This document shows positions 6,983 to 16,297 of a stretch of DNA of 40,087 nucleotides, in pieces. The stretch is from assembly GCA_945910225.1 (NCBI GenBank), contig CAMDYG010000022.1, forward strand, positions 1 through 40,087, read 5' to 3'. How positions within the stretch are numbered: the stretch's first letter is position 1; each line of letters begins with the position of its first letter. The notes under the pieces were generated by a model. It was not told the origin of the DNA. It searched no databases and saw only the letters and a program-made list of their open reading frames with translations. This stretch comes from an uncultured Eubacterium sp. (GTDB lineage: Bacteria > Bacillota > Clostridia > Lachnospirales > Lachnospiraceae). Made by a program: the position numbers and the translations under genes.

Positions 6983-8158
6983 CTATCGTATTCCGGCTTT
7001 ATCCATTATATATTCCATCCGGTTAATATATGAATGATATTCTGCAACTTTATCATGTCCGTTTTTTGCAATCTGTGCACGTTCATCCTCATGATTAAGA
7101 TAATACTCTGTCTTTCTTAACAGATCATCATGACTTTCATAGTATACATAATCCTTTCCATTCTCAAAAAAATCAGTATACTCCAGCTGGAAACTTGTCA
7201 TAAGGAATCCTCCTGCGCCCATAATATCCCATGCTCTCAGTGGAATTCCCGTACGGATATTACGCATTACCGGATTAATATTAATCCTGCTGCAATTAAA
7301 CACCTTCGGCATATCTGTCATGTAATTAACCGCACCCTTAAGATTAACCTGAGTAAGATCCTTATCCGGATCGTCAGTATACAGATCTGTTGGAAAGTGC
7401 TTTGCAAGCTTATTAAGTATCTGCACTCTTTCTATATTAGCAAGTTTGAACCCTAAAAATGTTGATGAAAACACAAGTGCTATATCTGAAAATGCCCTTT
7501 CATCCTGCTTAAAATCTATAAGCTCACATAACTGTTCAAGTATATCAACTGTAAGTATTTTATCGAATATACTGTCACCATATATTTCCATCTGTGAAAG
7601 CATTGCCGCATCAAAATATCCTCTTAGATATTCCGGCAGTCTGTCTTTTATATCATCATACGAATTCCTATGATACATTCCTCCAACAAATGAAACCTCG
7701 CTGCTCCACTGCTTTCGCTCTTCTTCTGTAAGCGCTCCCGTTATCTTATCAACCCTTTTACAATTAACAGCCAGCGGAAGATACCATACATGCTCTGCCC
7801 CAAGACTTCGCAGCTCTTCACAATAAAATCTGTCAAATATAAAGATATAATTACATTTGTTAAACAGCGACTGATGATATAGGGATATAAGCGGACTGTC
7901 CACTGTCCACGCAATATACTTCTTTCCAAGTTCCTCACACAGATCTGATACATGTGGAAAATAATTAAGCGAAAATACACAGTCGTATGCAGAAAAGACC
8001 TGCCTAAGCTCCTCATAATCGCGGAGCTTAAAGCCGGTCTCATCATCCTTGTCTATTACTGTTTCTGTGTAGTCATATACTTCATGTCCGAAATATTCAA
8101 TTGCTGACTTTACATCATCCTGATTGAACACTTTCCATCTGTATAAAAGTATTTTCAT
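6983..8158 (-). CDS. CgeB-like / DUF3880 glycosyltransferase-fold protein
   Basis: A 391-residue GT-B-like protein. It begins MKILLYRWKVFNQDDVKSAI and contains the DUF3880-type N-terminal region with AYDCVFSLNYFPHVSDLC, then a C-terminal domain with INPVMRNIRTGIPLRAWDIM and GGFLMTSFQLEYTDFFENG, the glycosyl-transferase-1-like part seen in spore maturation protein CgeB and flagellin-modification enzymes. The acceptor and sugar are unknown. The start ATG at 8158 overlaps the aroA stop (ATGA, 4 bases), which indicates translational coupling; the longer frame from 8167 has no room for a ribosome site. It is last in the citrate synthase-aroA unit; no clear terminator follows. Confidence 0.8.
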   Translation of the reverse strand: MKILLYRWKVFNQDDVKSAIEYFGHEVYDYTETVIDKDDETGFKLRDYEELRQVFSAYDCVFSLNYFPHVSDLCEELGKKYIAWTVDSPLISLYHQSLFNKCNYIFIFDRFYCEELRSLGAEHVWYLPLAVNCKRVDKITGALTEEERKQWSSEVSFVGGMYHRNSYDDIKDRLPEYLRGYFDAAMLSQMEIYGDSIFDKILTVDILEQLCELIDFKQDERAFSDIALVFSSTFLGFKLANIERVQILNKLAKHFPTDLYTDDPDKDLTQVNLKGAVNYMTDMPKVFNCSRININPVMRNIRTGIPLRAWDIMGAGGFLMTSFQLEYTDFFENGKDYVYYESHDDLLRKTEYYLNHEDERAQIAKNGHDKVAEYHSYINRMEYIMDKAGIR

Positions 8159-9450
8159 TGTGCACATGCCTTTTCAAGTACTTCAAAATAGTTCTCAAAT
8201 GTCTTACAGCAGCACTCATAATTATCTATTATTATGCCGTCAACACGCAGTCCGATAAGCGCAAAAGACATTGCCATTCTGTGATCATTGTAGGTATCAA
8301 CGACTCCCGGCTTAACCTTACCTGGAGATATCTCGATACGATCTCTTCCTTCCTTGACATCAACGCCAAGATTGTTAAGCTCGTTAACCATAGCCTCGAT
8401 TCTGTCTGATTCCTGTAATCTGATATGTTCAATATTCTTGATAATAATAGTAGTCTTTGCAAATGGAGCAATTGCAGCAAGTGTCATTGACTGATCTGAG
8501 AAATCATTCATATCGACATCTACACCACTATATTCTCCATCCTTAGGGCCACTGACACAGATTCCCTCTCGTTCCTCTGTCACTGCACATCCCATCTGCT
8601 TAAGCACATCTATAAACTTAAGGTCTCCCTGCATTGAATTAGAGTGTACTCCCTTAACAATGGCCGTTCCACCTGTAAGCGCTGCTGCCGCATAGAAATA
8701 GCAAGCTGCTGAAACATCTGGTTCAATGTGATATGTCTGTGGATAATATCCTGAACCAGCAGGGACTGTGTATTCTGAGCCTTCATGTTCAACGGCACAT
8801 CCAAACTGTTCCATCATCTTGGCTGTAATACGGACATATGAGCCTTCAGTCTTATTACTTGTGATGTGGACATGCATTCCTTCTTCAAGCATAGGAGCTG
8901 TCATCATAAGTGCACTTAAAAACTGTGTACTCTCACTTATGCTTATTGATACATGGTTATTAGGCTTCTTTCCACCAAATGCTGCACCTTTAACATTAAC
9001 AGGAAGATGTCCGTCCTTCTCAAGGAATTCAATCTCCGCACCCATTTCCTGTAATGCTTCAAAAAGTGGAAGCATTGGTCTTTTCTTCATCTGTTCAGAT
9101 GCTTCAATTGTGTACTCACCATCTGACAAAGCAAGCATTGCTGTAAGGAAACGTGCCGCTGTTCCTGCACTTCCCACGTTAATTGTTGCTCTCTTCTTAG
9201 GAATATCTCTTCCGTGTCCATGAATGATAACATATCGTTCAACTTCGTTTACTTCAATAACATATCCAAGTGAGATAAGACTTAAAAGAAAATGTCTTGA
9301 ATCATCACTGAATAAAACTCCCTCGAGGGTACATTCGCCCTGCGATAATGCTGCCATAAGCAGCGCTCTGTTAGTAATACTTTTTGAACCAGGCACTTCA
9401 ACTGTACAGTGAATCGGGTGGTCCAGCTTCTTAACCTTGTACTGTGACAT
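8155..9450 (-). CDS. aroA: 3-phosphoshikimate 1-carboxyvinyltransferase (EPSP synthase)
   Basis: A 431-residue EPSP synthase, the sixth step of the shikimate pathway, joining PEP and shikimate-3-phosphate. Family landmarks are visible: PGSKSITNRALLMAAL near residue 20 (phosphoshikimate and PEP contacts), VGSAGTAARFLTAML near residue 95, the KRPM loop near 120, and DHRMAMSFALIGL near the C-terminus. Length fits the family. The sequence between the two halves is complete. The VGSAGTAARF version of the PEP loop, in place of GNAGTAxR, is the type seen in class II-like enzymes, but I cannot assign glyphosate tolerance from this. Ribosome site is weak (GGGG at about 10 bases). It lies 25 bases after the citrate synthase gene. 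Confidence 0.95.
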   Translation of the reverse strand: MSQYKVKKLDHPIHCTVEVPGSKSITNRALLMAALSQGECTLEGVLFSDDSRHFLLSLISLGYVIEVNEVERYVIIHGHGRDIPKKRATINVGSAGTAARFLTAMLALSDGEYTIEASEQMKKRPMLPLFEALQEMGAEIEFLEKDGHLPVNVKGAAFGGKKPNNHVSISISESTQFLSALMMTAPMLEEGMHVHITSNKTEGSYVRITAKMMEQFGCAVEHEGSEYTVPAGSGYYPQTYHIEPDVSAACYFYAAAALTGGTAIVKGVHSNSMQGDLKFIDVLKQMGCAVTEEREGICVSGPKDGEYSGVDVDMNDFSDQSMTLAAIAPFAKTTIIIKNIEHIRLQESDRIEAMVNELNNLGVDVKEGRDRIEISPGKVKPGVVDTYNDHRMAMSFALIGLRVDGIIIDNYECCCKTFENYFEVLEKACAQ

Positions 9451-9475
9451 AACTTTACTACCCCATTAAACGTAA

Positions 9476-10849
9476 TTATCTCTCGTCCATATCAACATAT
9501 GGTCTGTGATGTCCAACATATTTGTAAGCAGGACGGATAATCTTACCTGCATTAACAAGTTCCTCAAGTCTGTGTGCACACCAACCTGAAATTCTTGAAG
9601 TTGCAAACATTGGTGTAAACATTTCTTCAGGAATACCAAGCATTGTGTATACAAATCCACTATAGAAATCGACATTGGCACAGACTGGCTTAAACATCTT
9701 TCTCTTGTTCATGATAAGCTGTCCTGCCTCGCTTTCAACAAGCTCATATAATGCAAATTCCTTCTGCATTCCCTTCTCTTCTGAAAGCTGTTTTGCAAAT
9801 TTCTTAAGAATAACTGCTCTAGGATCTGAATTAGTATATACTGCATGACCCATACCATAGATAAGTCCGGCATGGTCAAATGCTTCTTTGTCAAGGATCT
9901 TGTTAAGATATGTACATATCTCATCTTTATTTTCCCAGTCACTGCAATGTGCCTTAATATCTGTAAACATTTCCTGAACCTTTAAGTTAGCACCACCATG
10001 CTTAGGTCCTTTAAGTGAAGCGATTGATGAAGCAATTGCTGAATATGTATCTGTTCCTGATGAAGTAACAACATGTGTTGTAAATGTTGAGTTATTACCA
10101 CCACCATGCTCTGCATGAAGAACAAGACAGATATCAAGAACCTTTGCTTCAAGCTCCGTAAAGTCTCCATCATCTCTTAACATATAGAGAATATTCTCGG
10201 CTGTTGAATAACCCTTCTTAGGATTCTTTATCATAAGTGTTCCATCAAGCTTAAAATGTCTGTATGACTGATAAGCATATACTGAAAGAAGAGGCATCTT
10301 GGCTATAAGCTGAAGACTCTGTCTTAATACATTAGGAATTGAAATATCATCCGGTTTCTCATCATATGAATAAAGACTTAAGATACTCTTCATAAGCGAA
10401 TTCATAAGATTAGTACTTGTTGCCTTCATAATAACATCTCTGATGAATGCACCTGAAAGCTCCTGAAGATCTGTCAATATTCTTATAAATCTGTCTAACT
10501 GATCCTTGTCTGGAAGTACACCGAATAACAGAAGATATGTTGCTTCCTCAAATCTGAATCTGTCAAGGCTGCTTCTCTTGATAAGCTCCTCAACATTATA
10601 TCCCTGAAAATATAATTCTCCATCTACAGGTATCTTTCTTCCGTGAACACTCTGGTTGCCTAATACATCTGATATCTCAGTAAGACCTGTAAGTACGCCG
10701 TTACCATTGCTGTCACGAAGACCTCTCTTTACATCATACTCTGTATACAGATTCTGATCGATTATGCCTGAGGCTGTACACTCTTTTACGAGTTCCTCAA
10801 AATCGCTCTTATCTACTGTTGAAAGTTCCATCATTTCCTGATTGTTCAT
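9476..10849 (-). CDS. Citrate synthase (citrate/2-methylcitrate synthase family)
   Basis: A 457-residue citrate synthase, condensing acetyl-CoA with oxaloacetate. The catalytic regions are clear: LHAEHGGGNNSTFT, GLIYGMGHAVYTNSDPRA (active-site His), and the Asp-bearing ANVDFYSGFVYTMLGIP followed by FATSRISGWCAHRLEEL. An N-terminal extension of about 60 residues, with GNGVLTGLTEISDVLGNQ, is typical of the clostridial forms. In anaerobes this usually feeds 2-oxoglutarate and glutamate synthesis. The frame opens at 10879, but GGAGG six bases before ATG 10849 sets the start there. It heads the unit with aroA and the CgeB-like gene and has a near-consensus promoter. A 2-methylcitrate activity cannot be excluded. 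Confidence 0.94.
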   Translation of the reverse strand: MNNQEMMELSTVDKSDFEELVKECTASGIIDQNLYTEYDVKRGLRDSNGNGVLTGLTEISDVLGNQSVHGRKIPVDGELYFQGYNVEELIKRSSLDRFRFEEATYLLLFGVLPDKDQLDRFIRILTDLQELSGAFIRDVIMKATSTNLMNSLMKSILSLYSYDEKPDDISIPNVLRQSLQLIAKMPLLSVYAYQSYRHFKLDGTLMIKNPKKGYSTAENILYMLRDDGDFTELEAKVLDICLVLHAEHGGGNNSTFTTHVVTSSGTDTYSAIASSIASLKGPKHGGANLKVQEMFTDIKAHCSDWENKDEICTYLNKILDKEAFDHAGLIYGMGHAVYTNSDPRAVILKKFAKQLSEEKGMQKEFALYELVESEAGQLIMNKRKMFKPVCANVDFYSGFVYTMLGIPEEMFTPMFATSRISGWCAHRLEELVNAGKIIRPAYKYVGHHRPYVDMDER

Positions 10850-10901
10850 AGCTTTCCTCCTCTTGATTATTTCCCGCATAGCTAAAAACGCAGATGAAAA
10901 T

Positions 10902-10931
10902 ATTATATCTGCTACTACAGGTGTTTGTCAA
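10902..10931 (-). promoter_or_regulatory. Strong promoter of the citrate synthase unit
   Basis: Minus-strand TTGACA (10926-10931), 18-base spacer, TATAAT (10902-10907). Both hexamers are perfect. The -35 directly abuts the stop codon of the upstream YcxB-like gene. Confidence 0.82.
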
Positions 10932-10932
10932 T

Positions 10933-11484
10933 TTACTGTTGTTTGTTTCCAGTCTCTTTCCTCATACCGATTACCGCATCTGCAAGCTGTCTTAAATCAT
11001 CGGCACTTCCCTCTGTAAATCCGTTTTTACCTACAACAAGACAATTATCGTCTCCGACAAACAGATATATATTATTCTGATCCTGATTCCATTTCACAAC
11101 ATCATCCCAGCTGAATGTATCACTATCATTCTCTTCATCTGTGATGATAATATTCTCTGCATCTATCTTATATGAAAATTTAACACCAACCATCTTGCCA
11201 TATATATTGTGGAACTTGCGTCTGTTGCTCCTATCCATTCCAACCATTCCTATATATAAGAATACTACCGCAACCAGTCCGAACAACACTATCATAAATG
11301 TATCCGCCTGCTCATTTCCTGTCATCTTAAGGACAAGTTCTCTTATCATCATCATTCCAAATATAAGTCCGAATAAATTATATGCAAGCTTAAATGTCTT
11401 ATATCTGCTGTTATCAAAATTACTGGCACGCATGGCACCATCCATACATTCCTTTGTAAATTCAGTATTATTTTTAATTGTCAT
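10933..11484 (-). CDS. YcxB-like membrane protein
   Basis: A 183-residue protein with two membrane helices (about residues 33-52 and 60-80) followed by a cytoplasmic domain with KFSYKIDAENIIITDEEND, TFSWDDVVKW and GKNGFTEGSADDLRQL, which match the YcxB-like C-terminal domain. The function of this family is unknown. The start has GGGAGG six bases upstream. It has its own promoter overlapping an inverted repeat and no terminator before the citrate synthase promoter, so read-through into that unit is likely. Confidence 0.75.
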   Translation of the reverse strand: MTIKNNTEFTKECMDGAMRASNFDNSRYKTFKLAYNLFGLIFGMMMIRELVLKMTGNEQADTFMIVLFGLVAVVFLYIGMVGMDRSNRRKFHNIYGKMVGVKFSYKIDAENIIITDEENDSDTFSWDDVVKWNQDQNNIYLFVGDDNCLVVGKNGFTEGSADDLRQLADAVIGMRKETGNKQQ

Positions 11485-11528
11485 TTATTCCTCCCTGTGC
11501 ATTTCCCAATAAATAATAAAACACATTT

Positions 11529-11570
11529 GTCTAAAAAATAATTTTAGACCAGTCATGTGAATCATGTCAA
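11529..11570 (-). promoter_or_regulatory. Promoter and operator of the YcxB-like gene
   Basis: Minus-strand TTGACA (11565-11570), 18-base spacer, TAAAAT (11541-11546). The -10 lies inside a perfect inverted repeat GTCTAAAA, 5-base gap, TTTTAGAC (11529-11549), a likely repressor site. A divergent plus-strand extended -10 (TGATATAAT, 11607-11615) lies about 60 bases away and probably serves the SDR gene. Confidence 0.6.
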
Positions 11571-11606
11571 TGGGTGAATCGTGTTGTAGCCAATATCCCC
11601 CGTATC

Positions 11607-11615
11607 TGATATAAT
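11607..11615 (+). promoter_or_regulatory. Extended -10 element upstream of SDR gene
   Basis: TGATATAAT is a perfect extended -10. No good -35 is found at 16-18 bases (TTGTAG is at 20), so this is a candidate extended -10 promoter, 37 bases before the SDR start codon. Confidence 0.45.
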
Positions 11616-11652
11616 ACTTTTATATATTACGTGTTTAGAAAGGAGTATTCTT

Positions 11653-12417
11653 ATGAAACTTGCCTGCATTACCGGAGCCTCTTCCGGCATAGGAAAAGAA
11701 TTTGCATATCTGCTTGCCGACCTTGATTATGACCTTATTCTGGTTGGAAGAAATACGGCTGCACTTCACGAAATCGCTGATAATGTCGCTGTAAGATGCA
11801 AATGTATCACATGTGACTTATCAGATGAGAAATCATGTGTTGAACTCGGAAAGAGACTGCGCAGATTTCCTCTTGATATCATGATTAATAATGCCGGTTT
11901 TGGAGAACTTGGCACATTTGCTGAAACAAGGCTGAAAAATGACATCAACATGATTAATGTTAATATTAAAGCTGTACATATACTTACTAAAGCTGTTCTT
12001 CCGGGATTTATAAAACGTGACAGGGGTTACATAATGAATGTAGCATCCAGTGCCGGGCTGCTTCCTGGTGGTCCATATATGTCTACATATTATGCAACTA
12101 AAGCATATGTAACAAGCCTTACTACTTCTATTCATGGGGAACTTCGGGACTTAAAAAGTAATGTTCACATAAGCATGCTGTGTCCTGGTCCTGTTGATAC
12201 CAACTTTAACAATGTCGCCAATGTAAAATTCGCCTTATCAGGAATTCCTGCTGACTATTGTGCTTATTATGCACTATGTAAAATGTTTACTGGAAAGCTT
12301 ACCATTGTTCCTACATTTACAATGAAAGCCGGAGTTTTTGGAAGCAGATTCCTGCCAAGACAGGTGCTTGCCTTTATGACAGGCCATCAGCAGAAAAAGA
12401 AAACAGACAGCATCTGA
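11653..12417 (+). CDS. SDR-family oxidoreductase
   Basis: A 254-residue short-chain dehydrogenase. The cofactor motif TGASSGIG is at residues 7-14, NNAG at 79-82, and the catalytic residues are S133, Y146 and K150 (YYATK). The form LACITGASSGIGKEFAYLLA and the LCPGPVDTNF motif place it in the DltE/YqjQ-like subgroup that often acts on lipid or steroid-like substrates; the exact substrate is unknown. The last 60 residues (VPTFTMKAGVFGSRFLPRQV) differ from FabG-type enzymes and may touch the membrane. Ribosome site AAAGGAG lies 7 bases before ATG. It ends 19 bases from the convergent dus gene. Confidence 0.87.
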   Translation: MKLACITGASSGIGKEFAYLLADLDYDLILVGRNTAALHEIADNVAVRCKCITCDLSDEKSCVELGKRLRRFPLDIMINNAGFGELGTFAETRLKNDINMINVNIKAVHILTKAVLPGFIKRDRGYIMNVASSAGLLPGGPYMSTYYATKAYVTSLTTSIHGELRDLKSNVHISMLCPGPVDTNFNNVANVKFALSGIPADYCAYYALCKMFTGKLTIVPTFTMKAGVFGSRFLPRQVLAFMTGHQQKKKTDSI

Positions 12418-12449
12418 TTCGATACTGCCTGTCAGTCTAGAATTTTTTT
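12405..12449 (+). terminator. Weak terminator candidate after SDR gene
   Basis: AGACAG (12405-12410) can pair with CTGTC (12429-12433) and is followed ten bases later by seven T (12443-12449). The stem is short and the T-run lies inside the end of the convergent dus gene, so this is tentative. Confidence 0.3.
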
Positions 12450-13456
12450 GAAAATATTATATTCTTTCTTTCAACAAGCACTGCCTTGTTAAAAAACACA
12501 TCAACTGCAGCCTTATAATCAGCCATTCTCTGGGATTTCTTAATTGCCTTGATTTCTTTTCTGCAATCATCAAACACATATTCCATATAGCACCACATTT
12601 CTTTCATTCTGTGTATGGCATGTGTGTCTCCCGGCATTATGGCTGTGCGGGCTGCATATACAAGGTCATGAAGTTCCTTCATCAGCTTCTTGTCTGAATC
12701 AAGGTCACGAACCATTTCTTCAGGATTATTATCTGTCAATACACTAATCAGTCCCGGGTCTGCAATAAGCCCTCTTCCAAGCATAAACGCATCAATCTCA
12801 GGGAACATCTGCTTCATCTCAAGAAAATTCTTTCTCGTAAATATATCTCCGTTAAGGACCAGCTTGTTCCTGCTGTTATCCACTGCGTAGCGGAAGGCAT
12901 CCAGATGCAGCTCATTTCTGTAATAATCCGTGCGCACTCTCGGATGTACGATTAATTCCTCTAGCGGATATGTATTATACACATCCATTATCTGTGGAAA
13001 GTTTTCATCATCTTCTACCCCGATCCGCGTCTTAACAGAAACCTTAATATTATCCCTTATAAATGAATCCTCAAACACTGCATCCAGAAAGCGGTCAAGT
13101 TTTTGTGTATCCCGAAGCATCCCTGAGCCTTTATCCTTTGAAACAACTGTGCCTGACGGACATCCTGCGTTAAGATTAATCTCACTGTAACCATACTTTT
13201 CATAAAGCATTCTCGCAGTCCAGATAAAATCCTTCGCCTCATTAGTCATTACCTGTACAACTGTATATGTATCCTTATTATGTGCGCAGTCTATATCTCT
13301 TATCTCTCTGGCAAGAAAATTCTCTGACTTATTCGGGGAAATAAATGGCGTAAAATATTTTGCAATCCTGCCGTTTCCAAATGTTTTCTCGTAAGCATTG
13401 CGGTATGTAAAGTCTGTAAGCCCCTCCATCGGAGCCATATATATAGTATTCTTCAT
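12437..13456 (-). CDS. dus: tRNA-dihydrouridine synthase
   Basis: A 339-residue flavin-dependent Dus enzyme that reduces uridines in the tRNA D-loop. The N-terminal MAPMEGLTD motif (residues 7-15) and the catalytic C99 in NLNAGCPSGTVVSKDKGSGM are clear, followed by the FMN-barrel motifs VKTRIGVED, VHPRVRTDYY, LVLNGDIFT and FMLGRGLIADPGL. Length fits the family. The particular Dus subtype (A, B or C) cannot be fixed. The ribosome site is weak (AAGAGA). It follows the M18 peptidase gene by 16 bases and is probably the last gene of the long minus-strand run. Confidence 0.94.
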   Translation of the reverse strand: MKNTIYMAPMEGLTDFTYRNAYEKTFGNGRIAKYFTPFISPNKSENFLAREIRDIDCAHNKDTYTVVQVMTNEAKDFIWTARMLYEKYGYSEINLNAGCPSGTVVSKDKGSGMLRDTQKLDRFLDAVFEDSFIRDNIKVSVKTRIGVEDDENFPQIMDVYNTYPLEELIVHPRVRTDYYRNELHLDAFRYAVDNSRNKLVLNGDIFTRKNFLEMKQMFPEIDAFMLGRGLIADPGLISVLTDNNPEEMVRDLDSDKKLMKELHDLVYAARTAIMPGDTHAIHRMKEMWCYMEYVFDDCRKEIKAIKKSQRMADYKAAVDVFFNKAVLVERKNIIFSKKF

Positions 13457-13472
13457 GTAATCTGTCTCTTAA

Positions 13473-14804
13473 TCAATCTAATGTGTATGTGCCATTACTG
13501 TTGGTTATAACTGCAGTCTCATAAAATTCCTTTACCGCCTTTATCATGTATTCTGTGTCCATAATTCCTGCTGTCTCAAAAGGCGAATGCATCGCAAGCT
13601 GGGCAAGTCCGATATCTACTGTATTCATTGACACATGGCAGTTGGCTATATTCCCAAGTGTTGAACCTCCTGGAATATCTGAGCGGTTGGCAAATTCCTG
13701 TGTAGGGACTCCTGCTCTTTTACATATTTCTTTAAATACTGCAGCTGATATTGCATCTGTTGTATATTTCTGATTAGCATTATATTTAATAACTATTCCC
13801 TTATTCATATGAGGTCTGTTGGTCGGATCAGCTTTCTCAAGATAATTAGGGTGAACCGCGTGTGCATTGTCTGCTGAGAGCATGAAAGAACCTGCACATG
13901 CCCTTATATAGTCCTCTTTATCTTTTCCTGCACACAATGCTATCCGCATAAGCACATCTGATAAAAATGTTGAATTTGCCCCCTGTTTGGTACTGCTGCC
14001 AACCTCTTCGTTATCAAATACTGCACATACTGCAACGCTCTCCTGATTGCTGTCATCACTGTCTATCAGCGCCATCATACATGAGTATGCACACATAACA
14101 TCATCCAGTCTTGGCGCTGATATGAATTCATTATCTGCTCCCCATATTGTTCCTGGCTGTCTGTTATAAAGGAATAAATCCCTGCTTACAACTGATTCTT
14201 TATCTGTCTGTGCTGCATCTGCAACTATACTGTCAAAAAGCCCCTTTGATTCCGCCTCTCCAACAAGTGGTATCATGTCCTTCTGGGCATTATAATTTAG
14301 TCCTGTATTAGCTTCTCTGTTCATGTGTATTGCAAGATTAGGAATTATGCATAAATCCCTGTCAACATTAACAAGTACCGGCTTTAATACTGTTCCCTCT
14401 TTTATCACAACTCTTCCTGCCACCGATAATGGTCTGTCAAACCATGGTGCCATAAGCATGCCACCATATTTTTCTACATTTAACGAAACATAGTTATTAT
14501 CCGAAATCATTTCCGGATTCTCTTTTACTTTAAATGCCGGAGAATCACTATGTGCAGCTGCTATCTGGAAATTACTGAAGCCTTCCTGCACAGGCATTCT
14601 GAACGCTATTATGGAAGAGTCATTTCTTGTAACATAATACTTTCCACCAGATATAAGCTTCCATCTATCCTTTTCATTAAGACTTACAAATCCAGAATCG
14701 TCCAGCAGTTCCCTGAATCCTGCCGTAACATGATACGCACTTGGATTTCTGTCTACGAATGTCATCATATCTTTTGAAACATTTATAAATGTATTCTCTT
14801 CCAT
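13473..14804 (-). CDS. M18-family aminopeptidase
   Basis: A 443-residue metallo-aminopeptidase of family M18 (aspartyl aminopeptidase type). Metal-binding H85 and D87 lie in AAAHSDSPAFKV; the catalytic and metal Glu pair is in VFDNEEVGSSTKQGANSTF; the C-terminal GGSTLGNIANCHVSMNTVDI and LAMHSPFETAGIMDTEYM hold the last His ligand. No signal peptide, so it is cytoplasmic, releasing N-terminal residues (often acidic) from peptides. Length is normal. AAAGGAG lies 7 bases before ATG. It lies between the surface protein and dus genes with short gaps, so it is probably co-transcribed. Confidence 0.93.
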   Translation of the reverse strand: MEENTFINVSKDMMTFVDRNPSAYHVTAGFRELLDDSGFVSLNEKDRWKLISGGKYYVTRNDSSIIAFRMPVQEGFSNFQIAAAHSDSPAFKVKENPEMISDNNYVSLNVEKYGGMLMAPWFDRPLSVAGRVVIKEGTVLKPVLVNVDRDLCIIPNLAIHMNREANTGLNYNAQKDMIPLVGEAESKGLFDSIVADAAQTDKESVVSRDLFLYNRQPGTIWGADNEFISAPRLDDVMCAYSCMMALIDSDDSNQESVAVCAVFDNEEVGSSTKQGANSTFLSDVLMRIALCAGKDKEDYIRACAGSFMLSADNAHAVHPNYLEKADPTNRPHMNKGIVIKYNANQKYTTDAISAAVFKEICKRAGVPTQEFANRSDIPGGSTLGNIANCHVSMNTVDIGLAQLAMHSPFETAGIMDTEYMIKAVKEFYETAVITNSNGTYTLD

Positions 14805-14830
14805 ATCTTCTCCTTTAATAATAAGGTATA

Positions 14831-16234
14831 TTAATTATGCCTGTTTTTTCTTTGTCTTCTGTACTTTCTGACCTGTGCAGGGCGTATGAGTATTATAAGC
14901 AGCACAACAACTATGATTACTGCCACCGCTATAAATACTATTGCCGGCGTGTCAAGCGCAGCTTTCTTTGTCACAGATGTATTACTATCTTGTGTCGCTG
15001 CATCCGCCTGATATGTATATTCTCTATATACTGTCTGATTGCAGACAGAACATTCTCCTGATTCCAACCCTGCCTTTGATTCGGTTGCTTCTTCAAGAAT
15101 ATTATACTCTGCAACATTATGTTCATGTATTGTATATGAATCTCTATAGGTATATCCACATTTGCTGCAGGTATGAGTTGTAAATCCGTATCCACTGGCT
15201 GATGGCTCTGTTACAACATCTGTATATTCTGGTTTATCACACATATCAGGCTTTAATGTAACAGAATAATCATATGTTTCATTTCTCTTAAAATCTGACG
15301 TGAATCCTGAATAATTATATGTCCAGCTCATTACCTCACCCATATTGTCCTTGCAATAAGCACGTCGGTCTGTATTATCTTCAAAGAATGTTATCATTCC
15401 CTTGACGCTGTTATTATGCACTTCCCCTTTATATGTTTTCATCAGTTCAAGAGGATATACCATATACATTCCTACAAGTCCACCGTCGTGAACATATCCA
15501 TGGTCTGAATCATATCCGTCTATTGTTACCGAACAATTATTAATGTCAAGGAAACCTGCACCATATGCGCCTCCCATAAACTGTTCATCTCTTTCTTTTG
15601 CGTTGGAATCAACGCATACAAGTGTTACATCGGTTGATACTTTTTCGAGACTTCCGCTTCCAAATCCCACTATTCCGCCAATTCCCCACATTTTGGCTGA
15701 ATCTGTAAGGCTCACATATGTATCTTTAATATCACATTCCTGTATATCACTATTATCTGTAAGTCCGGCAATTGGAGCTGCAAAGCAATGGTCTGTTGCT
15801 GTAATGTCTATTCTTGCTCCATATATATTAAGATCGCTTACCTTTGAATTGCTCAATACACCAAAAAATCCTGCACCATATGTATCATATTCTTTTCTAT
15901 TTCCGTCATATGTCTTCATTTTCTGCTTACTTACAGTATTAACTGTCAGATTCAGTATGCTGTGTCCGTTGCCTTCAAATGTTCCTGAGAAATCCCATGG
16001 TGTCCATTCTATTCCAGACATATCAATATCTGCCATAAGCTTATAGTTACCAGTAGTATTAGATGATGCCTCTACCAGTTCAGAAGCTGTCCTTATCTGT
16101 ATATAATCTGTCTGCCCTTCATTATTACTGATTGTCTGGATATCCGCTTTAGTAATATTAACCGGGAGTGCTGTAGCTGCAAGTATTACTGCCGCTATTG
16201 CTGCTGCCCTTTTAATAGATGATTTATTAAACAT
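14831..16234 (-). CDS. Secreted, membrane-anchored surface protein with GLUG-like repeats
   Basis: A 467-residue exported protein. Residues 1-31 form a signal peptide (KRAAAIAAVILAATALP, cleavage near ITKA). Then comes RTASELVEASSNTTGNYKLM with MADIDMSG and GTFEGNGHSILNLTV, a pattern typical of GLUG-type beta-solenoid surface proteins; the stretch to residue about 330 has recurring Gly/Asp-rich turns. From about 345 two CxxC pairs (HTCSKCGYTY, GECSVCNQTV) form a duplicated small module probably holding metal or disulfides. The C-terminus has one membrane helix (about 432-455) followed by a very basic tail, so it is a type I anchored protein without LPxTG. No partner is known; it sits between the AAA+ ATPase and the M18 peptidase. 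Confidence 0.75.
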   Translation of the reverse strand: MFNKSSIKRAAAIAAVILAATALPVNITKADIQTISNNEGQTDYIQIRTASELVEASSNTTGNYKLMADIDMSGIEWTPWDFSGTFEGNGHSILNLTVNTVSKQKMKTYDGNRKEYDTYGAGFFGVLSNSKVSDLNIYGARIDITATDHCFAAPIAGLTDNSDIQECDIKDTYVSLTDSAKMWGIGGIVGFGSGSLEKVSTDVTLVCVDSNAKERDEQFMGGAYGAGFLDINNCSVTIDGYDSDHGYVHDGGLVGMYMVYPLELMKTYKGEVHNNSVKGMITFFEDNTDRRAYCKDNMGEVMSWTYNYSGFTSDFKRNETYDYSVTLKPDMCDKPEYTDVVTEPSASGYGFTTHTCSKCGYTYRDSYTIHEHNVAEYNILEEATESKAGLESGECSVCNQTVYREYTYQADAATQDSNTSVTKKAALDTPAIVFIAVAVIIVVVLLIILIRPAQVRKYRRQRKNRHN

Positions 16235-16297
16235 ATTGCTGCCTTTCCTGTTTATTAATTTTCTCTATTCTACAACACTTCTGTTAAAATTTGTATC

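Noticed and set aside
10933-11484. Antisense reading frame on the plus strand at 11141-11512
   Set aside because: It is a shadow of the YcxB-like gene without a ribosome site; the minus frame has recognisable domain motifs and a strong site.
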